Part shown: positions 8,997 through 17,708 of the stretch, in pieces
Layout: each line of letters starts with the position of its first letter
Numbering within the stretch: position 1 is the first letter of the stretch
Assembly (NCBI GenBank): GCA_002909145.1
Contig: PNQY01000039.1
Span: 1 to 64,000, forward strand
Reading direction: 5' to 3'
DNA from: Candidatus Thioglobus perditus
Lineage (GTDB): Bacteria > Pseudomonadota > Gammaproteobacteria > PS1 > Pseudothioglobaceae
DNA: 64,000 bases
Notes under the pieces: model-generated
The model's database searches: none
What the model saw: the letters and a program-made list of their open reading frames with translations, nothing else
What the model was told of the DNA's origin: nothing
Translations under genes and position numbers: made by a program

Positions 8997-9733
8997 TGGC
9001 TGGAAGTTGTGCGCGCACTGAAATATTATTAGGACAACAAGGCCTAGCAAGGCTAGCTGAATCCCACGTACTAATAGCTGGGCTTGGTGGTGTTGGTGGA
9101 GCTTGTGCAGAAGCACTCTGTAGGGCTGGTATTGGTACACTTACATTAGTTGATTTTGACGTTGTGGAGACTACTGATCTTAACCGGCAAGTAATTGCAC
9201 TTAATTCCACTCTAGGGTTAAAAAAAGTTGATGTATTGGCAGATAGACTTAATGATATCAACCCAGATACAGTTATTATTAAGCGTGATGAATTTATTAA
9301 TCGAGAAAAAGCTCAACTAATTGCAATTAATGAGGATTGTGATTTTGTTGCCGATTGTATTGACGCCATTGCTTATAAAACAGTATTAATAGACAGTTGT
9401 AATAAATCTGGTATGGCAATTATTTCAAGTATGGGCGCAGGTGGAAGGCTAGACCCAACACAGGTAAAGATATCACGCATGGATAAAACTCAAAATTGCG
9501 CTCTGGCTCGGGAGATGCGCAAACAGCTTAGAAATATTAGAGCATCTATGAAATTTCCAGTTGTGCATTCAACTGAGCTACAAATTAAGGCCCTGCCTCA
9601 CCAAGAAGTATGCGCTACCGATACGTCACCTGCTGGCAGACCACGAGCTGTTAACGGAGCTATTTCTTATATGCCTAATATTTTTGGACTTATGATGTCG
9701 GGACATATTATCCAAACTCTATTAAAATCTTAA
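8996..9733 (+). CDS. tcdA: tRNA threonylcarbamoyladenosine dehydratase
   Basis: TcdA (CsdL) is an E1-like enzyme that uses ATP to cyclise t6A at position 37 of tRNAs to ct6A. The Rossmann nucleotide-binding segment GLGGVGGACAEAL is near residues 31-43, then DFD and the DLNRQ motif, then SSMGAGGRLDP and the terminal segment (ALPHQEVCATDTSPAGRPRAVNGA). Length 245 is typical. The substrate modification t6A needs TsaD, encoded at 47.7 kb. Confidence 0.92.
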   Translation: MAGSCARTEILLGQQGLARLAESHVLIAGLGGVGGACAEALCRAGIGTLTLVDFDVVETTDLNRQVIALNSTLGLKKVDVLADRLNDINPDTVIIKRDEFINREKAQLIAINEDCDFVADCIDAIAYKTVLIDSCNKSGMAIISSMGAGGRLDPTQVKISRMDKTQNCALAREMRKQLRNIRASMKFPVVHSTELQIKALPHQEVCATDTSPAGRPRAVNGAISYMPNIFGLMMSGHIIQTLLKS

Positions 9734-9757
9734 TTTTCTAACTTAAAAAATATTACT

Positions 9758-10309
9758 ATGGTCAGTACTGAAACTCCAGTTTGTGACTTTAACACTCCAG
9801 CAATAGACTTCAAACTAAAAGGCGTAGATGGAAATACACATACATTAGAAAGCTGCAAAGGTAGGAATGGCTTATTAGTGATGTTTATTTGCAATCATTG
9901 CCCGTATGTTAAGGCAATTCTTGACCGCATTATACGAGACACTAAGGATCTTAAAACGATGGGACTAAATACTGTAGCAATTATGTCTAACAACCCCAAT
10001 GAGTACGAGGAAGATTCTTTCGAAAATATGCGAAAAATATCAACAGATATGAATTTTACATTTCCATACTTAATTGATGAAACACAAGATGTTGCTAAAG
10101 CCTATGGCGCAGTATGTACGCCCGATTTCTTTGGCTACAACAGTGATTTAAAACTACAATATCGTGGCCGATTGGACGCTTCACGCAAGGAATCTGCAGC
10201 AGCCGATGTTAGGCGTGATTTATTTGAGGCTATGAGTCAAGTTGCCACAACTGGAAAAGTCCATACTGAGCAAATTCCATCAATGGGCTGCTCAATTAAA
10301 TGGCTGTAA
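9758..10309 (+). CDS. Thioredoxin-fold redox protein (AhpC/TSA-like)
   Basis: A cytosolic thioredoxin-fold protein of 183 residues without a signal peptide. Its redox motif is CNHC followed by PYVKA (about residues 46-54), typical of a group annotated as thioredoxin family or redoxin-domain proteins. A further cysteine lies in GAVCTPDFFG before the cis-proline position. This arrangement suggests a peroxide or disulfide reductase, but the substrate is not known. It follows tcdA by 24 bp and converges on the DsrE-like gene. Confidence 0.78.
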   Translation: MVSTETPVCDFNTPAIDFKLKGVDGNTHTLESCKGRNGLLVMFICNHCPYVKAILDRIIRDTKDLKTMGLNTVAIMSNNPNEYEEDSFENMRKISTDMNFTFPYLIDETQDVAKAYGAVCTPDFFGYNSDLKLQYRGRLDASRKESAAADVRRDLFEAMSQVATTGKVHTEQIPSMGCSIKWL

Positions 10310-10310
10310 T

Positions 10311-10631
10311 CTAGAACGTTAAGACTTTATCAGATTGCGTAATAATTTTATGCAAGTCATCTAGTGTAGACATTGGACACATATCTGAAGATCCATATTT
10401 TCTAATTTTCAAACAAGTTCCACAAGCAAACATCTCTCCGCCAGCATCAACAAAAGTTTGCATTTGCTCAGAAACTTTAAACTTGTCATCGTTCAATGTT
10501 TCGCTCTCAACACCTTTTGCCAATAGAAACGCTTTAACAATATCACCCTTGCCTAGAGAAAAAGCGCCAAGTCTAAATGCATTAAATACCGTTTCAGGAT
10601 CATTAGAATAAATCACCATTCCTAATTGCAT
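10311..10631 (-). CDS. DsrE-like sulfur-relay family protein
   Basis: This 106-residue protein has the DsrE/DsrF-like pattern: the start MQLGMVIYSNDPETVFNAFRLG, a glycine-rich middle and a conserved cysteine region ACGTCLKIR followed by MCPMSTLDDL. Members carry or bind sulfur, or serve as small cytosolic subunits, and are common in sulfur oxidisers. I chose the ATG preceded by GGAGG at 5-bp spacing over a TTG four codons upstream that overlaps this ribosome binding site. No dsr cluster is nearby, so its partner is unknown. Confidence 0.7.
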   Translation of the reverse strand: MQLGMVIYSNDPETVFNAFRLGAFSLGKGDIVKAFLLAKGVESETLNDDKFKVSEQMQTFVDAGGEMFACGTCLKIRKYGSSDMCPMSTLDDLHKIITQSDKVLTF

Positions 10632-10657
10632 AACAACCTCCAAACGCCTTGTCTAAT

Positions 10658-10695
10658 ATTAATTGTACTCCAATCCAATATTAGCTGCACTCCAA
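10658..10695. repeat. Two direct repeats in the DsrE-like/deaD divergent intergenic region
   Basis: ATTAATTGTACTCCAA (10658-10673) and ATTAGCTGCACTCCAA (10680-10695) match at 13 of 16 positions and start 22 bp apart, about two helical turns. The spacing suggests a protein-binding site, but no regulator can be named. Confidence 0.45.
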
Positions 10696-10732
10696 ATAGA
10701 CATAATAAAACACTAACATAACTCAGTTAGCG

Positions 10733-10738
10733 TATAAT
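10733..10738 (+). promoter_or_regulatory. Probable -10 element of the deaD promoter
   Basis: A perfect TATAAT lies 29 bp before the deaD ATG. No good -35 is visible at 16-18 bp, but an inverted repeat CTAAC/GTTAG sits directly upstream, so the promoter may need an activator. Confidence 0.45.
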
Positions 10739-10767
10739 CGCGCTCTTTGTTTTTCTTAATAAAACCT

Positions 10768-12585
10768 ATGTCTGATAATAAACCCCAATCAACCTTTAAA
10801 GACCTAGGTCTATCTGAATCAACTCTAAAAGTGTTAGATTCCATTGGCTACGAAACCCCTTCCCCTATTCAGGAACAGTGCATATCCCATCTATTGAATG
10901 GAAACGATGTTATTGGTCAAGCACAAACAGGAACCGGAAAAACTGCAGCTTTTGCATTACCATTATTAGACAAAATCGATCTCAATATTAATGCTCCACA
11001 ACTACTCATTCTAGCCCCAACACGTGAGCTAGCAATTCAGGTTTCAGAGGCCGTACAAACCTATGCTCGTGGAATGAAGGGTTTTCACGTACTTCCAATT
11101 TATGGCGGTCAATCCTACGATGTACAACTTAGACCACTTAAGCGTGGAGTTCATGCAGTAGTTGGTACGCCTGGACGTGTTATGGATCATATTAAAAAGG
11201 GTACTTTAAAGCTTGATAATTTACAATCATTTGTTCTTGATGAGGCAGATGAAATGTTAAAAATGGGCTTTATTGATGACATTAAATGGGTAATGGAACG
11301 CATTCCAGAGAAGCGTCAGATAGCACTATTTTCAGCGACCATGCCTAATGTTATTAAGAAAGTAGCTGAAAAGTTCTTAAACAACCCAAAAATTGTTAAA
11401 GTTAAAACCAAGACTGAGACTGCAACAACTATCTCACAAAAATATTGCCTTGTAGGAGGCCTTCAACAAAAACTAGATGCTCTAACCCGTATTCTTGAGG
11501 TTACTACTTTTGATGCAATGATTATTTTTGTTAGAACCAAAACACTTACGGTCGAGTTATCTGAAAAACTATCCGCACGTGGATTTTCTGCGGACGCCAT
11601 TAATGGCGACATCCAACAAAGCCAACGTGAACGTATTATCAATAATTACAAAAAAGGCAAAGTTGATATCTTGATAGCAACAGATGTTGCTGCTCGTGGT
11701 CTAGATGTACCACGTATTTCTCATGTTGTTAACTATGATATTCCTCAAGATGCGGAATCTTATGTGCACCGCATTGGCCGTACTGGTCGCGCTGGTCGTG
11801 AAGGTGAGGCAATTTTATTTGTATCACACCGTGAAAGACGTATGCTTAATACTATTGAGCGTGTTACTCGTCAAAAAATTGAACCAATTGAATTACCAAG
11901 TGCGAAAATTATTAATGAAAAACGCATTGAAACTTTTAAGAAAAATATTACGGAAACCATTAACAATAAAGATCTTAGTGTTTTTGAGAAACTAGTTAGT
12001 GAATTCCAACAGGCTAATGAAGAAACTAGCCATATTAAAATTGCAGCAGCATTAGCACTAATAGCTCAAGGAAATGAGCCATTACTTCTTTCTGAAAATG
12101 AACCAAGTTTTGGCAGAGATCAAACACAAACTCAAGAAAAAACCATTCCTACTAAAGCTGACACATTAAAGGGATTTCCACAAATCCCAATGAAGCGCTA
12201 CAAGGTTGAAGTTGGCAATAATAATAATGTCAAGCCGGGAAATATTCTAGGCGCTATTGCCAATGAGGCCGATATGGATAGTGAATATATTGGCTCTATT
12301 CAGATATTTGATAATTTCTCAACTGTTGATCTTCCAGATGAAATGCCTGATGAAGTATTCAAAATACTACAAAAAACCATTGTTAATGGTAATCGATTAA
12401 ACATTGTAGAGCTAACAGATAAGAACAACAAAGCCACTATAGGCACTAGAAAAAAGAAACGCAATCATAATAAAGGAAAGTTCGCTAGAAGTGGCCGTAA
12501 TGATAGACGTGGCGACAAAGATGACAGAAGAAATGGTGGGCGCGGAAGAAAGCCTAAATTCTCAAGATCAAGACCAAAAAAATAA
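10768..12585 (+). CDS. deaD: DEAD-box RNA helicase DeaD/CsdA
   Basis: DeaD unwinds RNA in ribosome assembly and mRNA turnover, mainly in the cold. Counting from the chosen ATG (MSDNKP), Walker A AQTGTGKT is at 52-59, DEAD at 158-161, FSAT near 201 and the HRIGRTGRAGR motif in the second RecA domain. A DbpA-like RNA-binding domain (KRYKVEVG to NIVEL) follows, then a basic Arg/Gly-rich tail. I reject a TTG seven codons upstream because ATG gives the normal family start. It is directly followed by cspA, so two cold-response genes are neighbours. Confidence 0.93.
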   Translation: MSDNKPQSTFKDLGLSESTLKVLDSIGYETPSPIQEQCISHLLNGNDVIGQAQTGTGKTAAFALPLLDKIDLNINAPQLLILAPTRELAIQVSEAVQTYARGMKGFHVLPIYGGQSYDVQLRPLKRGVHAVVGTPGRVMDHIKKGTLKLDNLQSFVLDEADEMLKMGFIDDIKWVMERIPEKRQIALFSATMPNVIKKVAEKFLNNPKIVKVKTKTETATTISQKYCLVGGLQQKLDALTRILEVTTFDAMIIFVRTKTLTVELSEKLSARGFSADAINGDIQQSQRERIINNYKKGKVDILIATDVAARGLDVPRISHVVNYDIPQDAESYVHRIGRTGRAGREGEAILFVSHRERRMLNTIERVTRQKIEPIELPSAKIINEKRIETFKKNITETINNKDLSVFEKLVSEFQQANEETSHIKIAAALALIAQGNEPLLLSENEPSFGRDQTQTQEKTIPTKADTLKGFPQIPMKRYKVEVGNNNNVKPGNILGAIANEADMDSEYIGSIQIFDNFSTVDLPDEMPDEVFKILQKTIVNGNRLNIVELTDKNNKATIGTRKKKRNHNKGKFARSGRNDRRGDKDDRRNGGRGRKPKFSRSRPKK

Positions 12586-12753
12586 CTATTAATATTTTTA
12601 ATAGTTTCTTTAATAGGAATTAAGTTAAAATTACACCTGCTGGTAAAGAATACGGCTGCTGTTTATATTAATGTTGTGCGATCATCTCAATCTTCTCTAA
12701 GTTATAAAAGTGGTATGTTTTTTCGGTAATTTTTTAAACTTATAGGAGACATA
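12586..12753 (+). promoter_or_regulatory. Long 5' leader/intergenic region before cspA
   Basis: This 168-bp gap begins with a weak AT-rich hairpin (ACTATTAA/TTAATAGT, 12585-12605) that could end deaD transcripts. It ends with a strong ribosome binding site (TAGGAG) 7 bp before the cspA ATG. The length fits the long leaders of cold-shock mRNAs, but I could not identify a defined cold box or a convincing promoter. Confidence 0.4.
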
Positions 12754-12957
12754 ATGTCTACAACAGGAAAAGTAAAGTGGTTTGACGCTAAGAAAGGTTT
12801 TGGTTTTATTGAGCAAGAGAGTGGTGACGATGTATTCGTTCACTTCCGTGCTATTCAAGGCGACGGCTACAAGTCACTAGAAGAAGGTCAAGAAGTAGTT
12901 TTTGACTTAGAAGATGGTGCTAAAGGTCCACAAGCGGCTAACGTAGTTCCACAATAA
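12754..12957 (+). CDS. cspA: Cold-shock protein, CspA family
   Basis: A 67-residue single OB-fold protein with the RNP1 motif KGFGFIEQ (residues 14-21) and RNP2 DVFVHF (about 25-30). It binds single-stranded nucleic acid as an RNA chaperone. The gene has its own strong ribosome binding site and terminator, so it can be expressed alone. The paralogue (cold-induced or constitutive) cannot be told from sequence. Confidence 0.95.
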   Translation: MSTTGKVKWFDAKKGFGFIEQESGDDVFVHFRAIQGDGYKSLEEGQEVVFDLEDGAKGPQAANVVPQ

Positions 12958-12977
12958 TTTACCTCAAATTATTGAAT

Positions 12978-13006
12978 AAAAACCCAGCTCAAATGCTGGG
13001 TTTTTT
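12978..13006 (+). terminator. Intrinsic terminator after cspA
   Basis: Stem CCCAGC/GCTGGG flanked by A and T runs (AAAAA...TTTTTT), with a 6-nt loop, 21 bp after the cspA stop. Confidence 0.9.
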
Positions 13007-13034
13007 ATTGCCTAAAATTCGTTAAAATAATCTT

Positions 13035-14450
13035 ATGAAAACATTTTATTGGTACGACTACGAAACTTTTGGCATAAGCCCAAGAACTGATCGAATTTCA
13101 CAATTTGCAGGCATTAGAACTGACGAAAATTTAAATATCCTTGATGAGCATATGTTCTATTGCAAGCCTACCAATGATTGCTTACCTGCACCAGAGGCCT
13201 GCAACGTAACTGGAATTACACCTCAATTATGCGAACAAAAGGGCATGATTGAACATAAATTTATCAAAAAAATCAATACTGAATTTACCGCGCCTAATAC
13301 CTGTGTGGTTGGCTACAACTCTATTCGTTTTGACGATGAATTCACTAGATACACCTTATATCGCAACTTTATAGATCCGTATGCTTGGCATTGGCAAAAT
13401 GGCAACACCCGTTGGGATATTCTAGATGTAGTGCGTATGTGCTACGCATTAAAAAAAGATAATTGTCTAAACTGGGTTCATAATGAAGATGGCAAGCCAG
13501 TATTTAAGCTTGACCAACTATCACTAGCAAATGGCATTGAACATGCTAACGCGCATGATGCATTAGCCGATGTACGCGCCACTATTGCTATTGCAAAAAT
13601 TATTAAAGATACCCAGCCTCAATTATTTAACTATGCTTTTAGTCTGCGTGAGAAAAAAACAGTTGAAGGAAAAATAAAACTATTTGAGCCAATGCTACAT
13701 ACTTCAGGCATGTATCCAGCAAAAAAATCTTGTACAAGACTAGCGGTAGCTCTTGCCTATCACCCGCAGTACAACGATAGAGCTATTGTTTTTAATCTAG
13801 ACCAAGATCCAAGCATATTGCTAGAGCTTGAGATAAATGAGCTAAAAACCCTAATGTTTACTAAACAAGCAGAGCTGCCAGATGGAGTGGAAAGATTGCA
13901 AATTAAAGATTTAATCTTTAATAAATCTCCAATGTTTGTGCCCAATATTTACAAACTCGAACCAAAAATTATTAAGCAGCTAGATATAGATATGGATACT
14001 TGTATGCAACGATTAGAGTTTATTAAAAACAACCAAGTGGCTATTAGTAAAGTTGTGCAAAATTTATACATAAGCGAGCAAGAAAATGTTGCAATTACTG
14101 ATGTAGACCAATCATTGTATGAAGGCTTTATGGACAATGCCGACAAACGCATTGCTAATCAAATACAAAATCTAAGTATTGAAGAGTTGCAAGAATTTCA
14201 TCCAAAATTTAAGGATGATAAACTGTCTAAACTGCTAATGCATTTTAAAGCCAGAAATTACCCAGAATCACTTACTGAAGATGAACAGGAAGATTGGTTT
14301 GAGGTTGTGCAAGGAAGGGTGCAATCCGGTGAAAATGGCTACCTATCAATTGACGAATATCTTCAACGAATAAGCGATATGCGCAAACTACAACCAAATA
14401 AAAATGACCTTTGGAAAGCACTAGAAGCGTATGGAGAATCGTTCTTTTAA
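13035..14450 (+). CDS. sbcB: Exodeoxyribonuclease I
   Basis: Exonuclease I degrades single-stranded DNA 3' to 5' in recombination and mismatch repair. The DEDDh residues are visible: YDYETFG near the N-terminus (D8 and E10), GYNSIRFDDEF around residue 94 and HDALADV around 175. The remaining SH3-like and helical regions match the family (HTSGMYPA, GRVQSGENGYLSIDEYL). At 471 residues it is complete. It lies between two terminator/promoter regions and appears monocistronic. Confidence 0.94.
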   Translation: MKTFYWYDYETFGISPRTDRISQFAGIRTDENLNILDEHMFYCKPTNDCLPAPEACNVTGITPQLCEQKGMIEHKFIKKINTEFTAPNTCVVGYNSIRFDDEFTRYTLYRNFIDPYAWHWQNGNTRWDILDVVRMCYALKKDNCLNWVHNEDGKPVFKLDQLSLANGIEHANAHDALADVRATIAIAKIIKDTQPQLFNYAFSLREKKTVEGKIKLFEPMLHTSGMYPAKKSCTRLAVALAYHPQYNDRAIVFNLDQDPSILLELEINELKTLMFTKQAELPDGVERLQIKDLIFNKSPMFVPNIYKLEPKIIKQLDIDMDTCMQRLEFIKNNQVAISKVVQNLYISEQENVAITDVDQSLYEGFMDNADKRIANQIQNLSIEELQEFHPKFKDDKLSKLLMHFKARNYPESLTEDEQEDWFEVVQGRVQSGENGYLSIDEYLQRISDMRKLQPNKNDLWKALEAYGESFF

Positions 14451-14505
14451 TCACTACAATTTTTAGGGTTTATAACCAGTTATAAAGTCTCTTTCTGGGC
14501 CCTTT

Positions 14506-14534
14506 TTGCTATTAATTTAATTATCGGGTATAAT
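14506..14534 (+). promoter_or_regulatory. Sigma-70 promoter of nth
   Basis: TTGCTA (-35) and a perfect TATAAT (-10) are exactly 17 bp apart, 34 bp before the nth ATG, which has an AGGGAA ribosome binding site. Confidence 0.75.
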
Positions 14535-14568
14535 CTTCGTCCATTGAGCAAAACAACCAAAGGGAAGA

Positions 14569-15201
14569 ATGAACGCCGAAACACGTTTTGAAATGTTTAG
14601 CAGATTGCTAAAAGAAATACCTAACCCAACCACAGAATTAAACTACTCAACTCCATTTGAACTATTGGTAGCTGTTACCTTATCAGCACAAGCAACTGAT
14701 AAAAGTGTTAACAAAGTTACTGACAAATTATTTCCAATTGCCAATACACCTGAGGCCATTTTTGAACTAGGTGAAGATACTCTTAGAGATACTATCAAGA
14801 CTATCGGCTTGTTCAATTCAAAAGCCAAGCATATTATTCAAGCTTGTAAAATATTGATCGACAAATATGATTCAAAAGTTCCGGAGACTCGCAAAGAATT
14901 AGAAGCGCTTCCTGGTGTAGGTCGTAAAACAGCTAATGTGGTACTTAACACAGCATTTGGTCACCCTACTATTGCAGTTGACACACACATTTATCGTGTT
15001 GCTAATCGTACTGCTATTGCTAGCGGCAAGACTGTACTAGAAGTTGAGAAAAAGTTAGTTAAGTTTATTCCTGATGAATACAGAGTGCCAGCACATCATT
15101 TAATGATTCTGCATGGTCGCTATACTTGCAAAGCACGTTCACCACTATGCCCCGAATGTATTTTGCTTGATCTTTGTGAATACGAAGAGAAAAACCTATA
15201 A
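14569..15201 (+). CDS. nth: Endonuclease III
   Basis: Nth is a bifunctional glycosylase/AP lyase removing oxidised pyrimidines. The helix-hairpin-helix LPGVGRKTANV holds catalytic K120, and D138 lies in VDTHIYRV. The [4Fe-4S] cysteines are C187, C194, C197 and C203 (C-x6-C-x2-C-x5-C), all intact and at the same numbers as in E. coli. Length is 210. In many gammaproteobacteria nth follows the rnf operon; here it is preceded by sbcB and has its own promoter. Confidence 0.97.
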   Translation: MNAETRFEMFSRLLKEIPNPTTELNYSTPFELLVAVTLSAQATDKSVNKVTDKLFPIANTPEAIFELGEDTLRDTIKTIGLFNSKAKHIIQACKILIDKYDSKVPETRKELEALPGVGRKTANVVLNTAFGHPTIAVDTHIYRVANRTAIASGKTVLEVEKKLVKFIPDEYRVPAHHLMILHGRYTCKARSPLCPECILLDLCEYEEKNL

Positions 15202-15221
15202 AGAAATATAGGCTTCTTTAG

Positions 15222-15644
15222 GTGCTATATACACAAGATAGAACGCAACAACGAAAATTCCTCGCAAACACTTGGCAAAAATTCTTAGACAAGAAAATAC
15301 TTGATCCGCTCGAGACTCAGCTTGCACAAGTTATTGAAATACATCCAGAATACCATTCACTTATCAAAGATATAGAGTCTGATTACTTTCCAGAGCAAGG
15401 TGAGGTGAATCCATTTCTACACATTAATCTACACCTATCTCTGAGAGAGCAACTGTCAATTAATCAGCCACACGGTATTAAAGAGTATTATCAAAAAATA
15501 CTAAGCAACATCAAGGATGCACATGAAACTGAGCACAAGATGATGGACTGTATTGCACAAATGATTTTCTCATCACAAAAAAACAAACAACCTATGGATC
15601 ATCAGGCGTATATTCACTGCTTAGAAGCGCAATCCAAAGTATAA
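15222..15644 (+). CDS. DUF1841 family protein of unknown function
   Basis: A 140-residue, mostly helical soluble protein. The core NPFLHINLHLSLREQLSINQPHGIKEYY and the histidine-rich segment AHETEHKMMDCIAQM match what I know of DUF1841, a proteobacterial family with no assigned function. The start is GTG, 20 bp after nth, so it is probably co-transcribed with it and with the kinase gene that follows by 6 bp. Confidence 0.75.
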   Translation: MLYTQDRTQQRKFLANTWQKFLDKKILDPLETQLAQVIEIHPEYHSLIKDIESDYFPEQGEVNPFLHINLHLSLREQLSINQPHGIKEYYQKILSNIKDAHETEHKMMDCIAQMIFSSQKNKQPMDHQAYIHCLEAQSKV

Positions 15645-15650
15645 ACTTAA

Positions 15651-16490
15651 ATGTCAATTGAAGAGCGTATTGAGAAGCATTTAAAACAAAAAGTTTTAAG
15701 TAAACAATCTGTTAGTACTGGGCTATTTGCAGCCTACAAGGTCAAGCTAAATAATGGTGATAATATATTTATCAAATACCAGTCAAATACTAATCAACAA
15801 TTAATACACGAAGGTGAAGAATTGTCTTTACTAGGGAAGACCATTCATACACCCGAAGTACTAGCTAGTGATGAAAAATGCTTAATATTAGAATGGATTG
15901 ATACCACTCATAATACAAACTCTCAATCACAAATAGGCTCTGAAATTGCAGAATTACACAAGAATACACATCAATATTTCGGCTTTCATTTTGATAATAA
16001 AATCGGACAAACCCCACAAATAAATGCGGTTAATAAAAACATAGTTAAATGGGATGAGTTTTACTGGGAGTATAGGCTGCTATTCCAAATAGAACTGGCT
16101 TACAAGAACACTTTAATTAGTCAAAATGAGTACCGACAACTACTCAAAATAGAATCAATTTTGCCAAATTTATTAGATGGAAATATCAAACCAGCACTAC
16201 TGCATGGAGATCTTTGGTCTGGCAATGTTTTGAGTGGGAAAAATCACCCTTATTTTATTGATAGCGCTAGTTATTATGGTCATCGGGAGGTTGATCTTGC
16301 CTTAACTTTTATGTTTGGTGGCTTTTCTAATGATTTCTATAATAGTTACAACAAAACCTATCCACTAGACCGTGGATTTGATAATAGGAAGCCTTTATAT
16401 ATTCTCTATCACGCGCTTAACCATTTAAATATATTTGGCCAAGGTTATCACGCTAATGTGATGAGCTGCGTTAACCAGCTATTAGATTAA
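15651..16490 (+). CDS. Fructosamine kinase family protein
   Basis: A protein-kinase-like fold enzyme of 279 residues. LLHGDLWSGNVL (about 183-194) holds the catalytic aspartate, and FIDSASYYGHREVDLALTFMFGGF carries the metal-binding DxA equivalent. The N-terminal GLFAAYKV and IFIKYQ supply the nucleotide-binding lysine. Bacterial relatives phosphorylate ribulosamine or fructosamine adducts on proteins for deglycation, so a repair role is likely but the substrate is unproven. It overlaps the end of hisH on the other strand by 4 bp. Confidence 0.82.
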   Translation: MSIEERIEKHLKQKVLSKQSVSTGLFAAYKVKLNNGDNIFIKYQSNTNQQLIHEGEELSLLGKTIHTPEVLASDEKCLILEWIDTTHNTNSQSQIGSEIAELHKNTHQYFGFHFDNKIGQTPQINAVNKNIVKWDEFYWEYRLLFQIELAYKNTLISQNEYRQLLKIESILPNLLDGNIKPALLHGDLWSGNVLSGKNHPYFIDSASYYGHREVDLALTFMFGGFSNDFYNSYNKTYPLDRGFDNRKPLYILYHALNHLNIFGQGYHANVMSCVNQLLD

Positions 16491-17101
16491 ACTTGCCAAT
16501 TTGCAAAGTTAGTTAATAGTTGCAATCCATCATGCTGTGACTTTTCAGGATGGAATTGCACTGCAAACATATTGTCTTTTGCTACTGCACAAGTAAAGTC
16601 AATTCCATAATTAGTTGACCCAGCGACTACATCACTATCACTCTCCTCTACATAATAACTATGAACACTATAAAAACGCGAATTATCTTCAATATTATGC
16701 CAAAGTGGGTGGTCAATTATATGCTTAACAGTATTCCAGCCCATATGTGGTATTTTTAGTTCATTTTTTGGAAAATGCACTACATCTCCTGCAAGAATAG
16801 ACAACCCTTCAGTGCCACCATTTTCCTGGGAATGATCAAATAAAAGCTGCAATCCTAAACAGATACCTAAAAAAGGTTTTTCATGGGCAGCTTGCTTTAT
16901 GGTACCAACTAAATCATGCTCATTAAGTGCTTGCATACATGCACCCATTGCTCCTTGACCAGGAAATACAACGCGATCAGCATCATTAATTATCTTTGCA
17001 TTGTCAGTAAGAAAGACTTGCTCGTTAGGTGCAACATGCTCAATGGCTTTTTGCACGCTGCGCACGTTACCCATGCCATAGTCAATAATGGCTATGGCCA
17101 T
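16487..17101 (-). CDS. hisH: Imidazole glycerol phosphate synthase, glutaminase subunit
   Basis: HisH supplies ammonia from glutamine to HisF in histidine synthesis. The class I amidotransferase nucleophile is C81 in GICLGLQLLFD, and the His/Glu pair is in QFHPEKS near the C-terminus. The YGMGNVRSV start is typical, and so is the length (204). It follows hisB by 3 bp. Its partner hisF is not in the window, while hisA, normally next to hisH and hisF, is 29 kb away. Confidence 0.95.
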   Translation of the reverse strand: MAIAIIDYGMGNVRSVQKAIEHVAPNEQVFLTDNAKIINDADRVVFPGQGAMGACMQALNEHDLVGTIKQAAHEKPFLGICLGLQLLFDHSQENGGTEGLSILAGDVVHFPKNELKIPHMGWNTVKHIIDHPLWHNIEDNSRFYSVHSYYVEESDSDVVAGSTNYGIDFTCAVAKDNMFAVQFHPEKSQHDGLQLLTNFANWQV

Positions 17102-17104
17102 AAT

Positions 17105-17686
17105 TTACAAACTGCCTTTAGTTGACGGGATAACGCCCTCTTGACGATTGTCTAATGTTACCGCCATACGTAGAGCCCTTCCAAAAGCCTTAAAGATAGT
17201 TTCTGCTTGGTGGTGAGAATTCACTCCGCGCAAATTATCAACATGCAAAGTAACCAAGGCATGATTAACAAACCCTTGGAAGAATTCAGATATTAAATCC
17301 ACATCAAATGTACCAATTACTGCACGAGTAAAGTTAACATTAAGCTCCAAACCAGGACGACCAGATAAATCTAGCACTACGCGAGACAAAGCCTCATCTA
17401 ATGGTACATATGCATGTCCATAACGAGTAAAGCCTTTTTTATCGCCCACTGCTTGAGCAAAAGCCTGACCTAGGGTAATGCCAATATCCTCGACACTATG
17501 ATGATCATCAATTTCAGTATCACCATCACATTTGATGTTCAAATCCATCAAGCCATGACGTGCAATCTGGTCCAACATGTGGTCTAAAAATGGCACACCA
17601 GTGTCTATATTTGCCTGACCTGTGCCATACAAATTTAACTCAACATTAATGTCAGTTTCATTGGTTTTTCTTGATACTTTAATCAT
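17105..17686 (-). CDS. hisB: Imidazoleglycerol-phosphate dehydratase
   Basis: IGPD catalyses the sixth step of histidine synthesis with two manganese ions. The metal-binding motifs DDHHSVED (about 61-68) and NSHHQAET near the C-terminus are intact, with [13 protein letters not shown] at the front. At 193 residues it is the monofunctional form, without the histidinol-phosphatase domain fused in E. coli HisB. Confidence 0.96.
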   Translation of the reverse strand: MIKVSRKTNETDINVELNLYGTGQANIDTGVPFLDHMLDQIARHGLMDLNIKCDGDTEIDDHHSVEDIGITLGQAFAQAVGDKKGFTRYGHAYVPLDEALSRVVLDLSGRPGLELNVNFTRAVIGTFDVDLISEFFQGFVNHALVTLHVDNLRGVNSHHQAETIFKAFGRALRMAVTLDNRQEGVIPSTKGSL

Positions 17687-17708
17687 TTTCTTTGATATTT
17701 ATAAGTTT

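Noticed and set aside
10747-10767. TTG start 7 codons upstream of the deaD ATG
   Set aside because: It lies directly behind the -10 element and would put the start before a usable leader; ATG at 10768 gives the normal family N-terminus.
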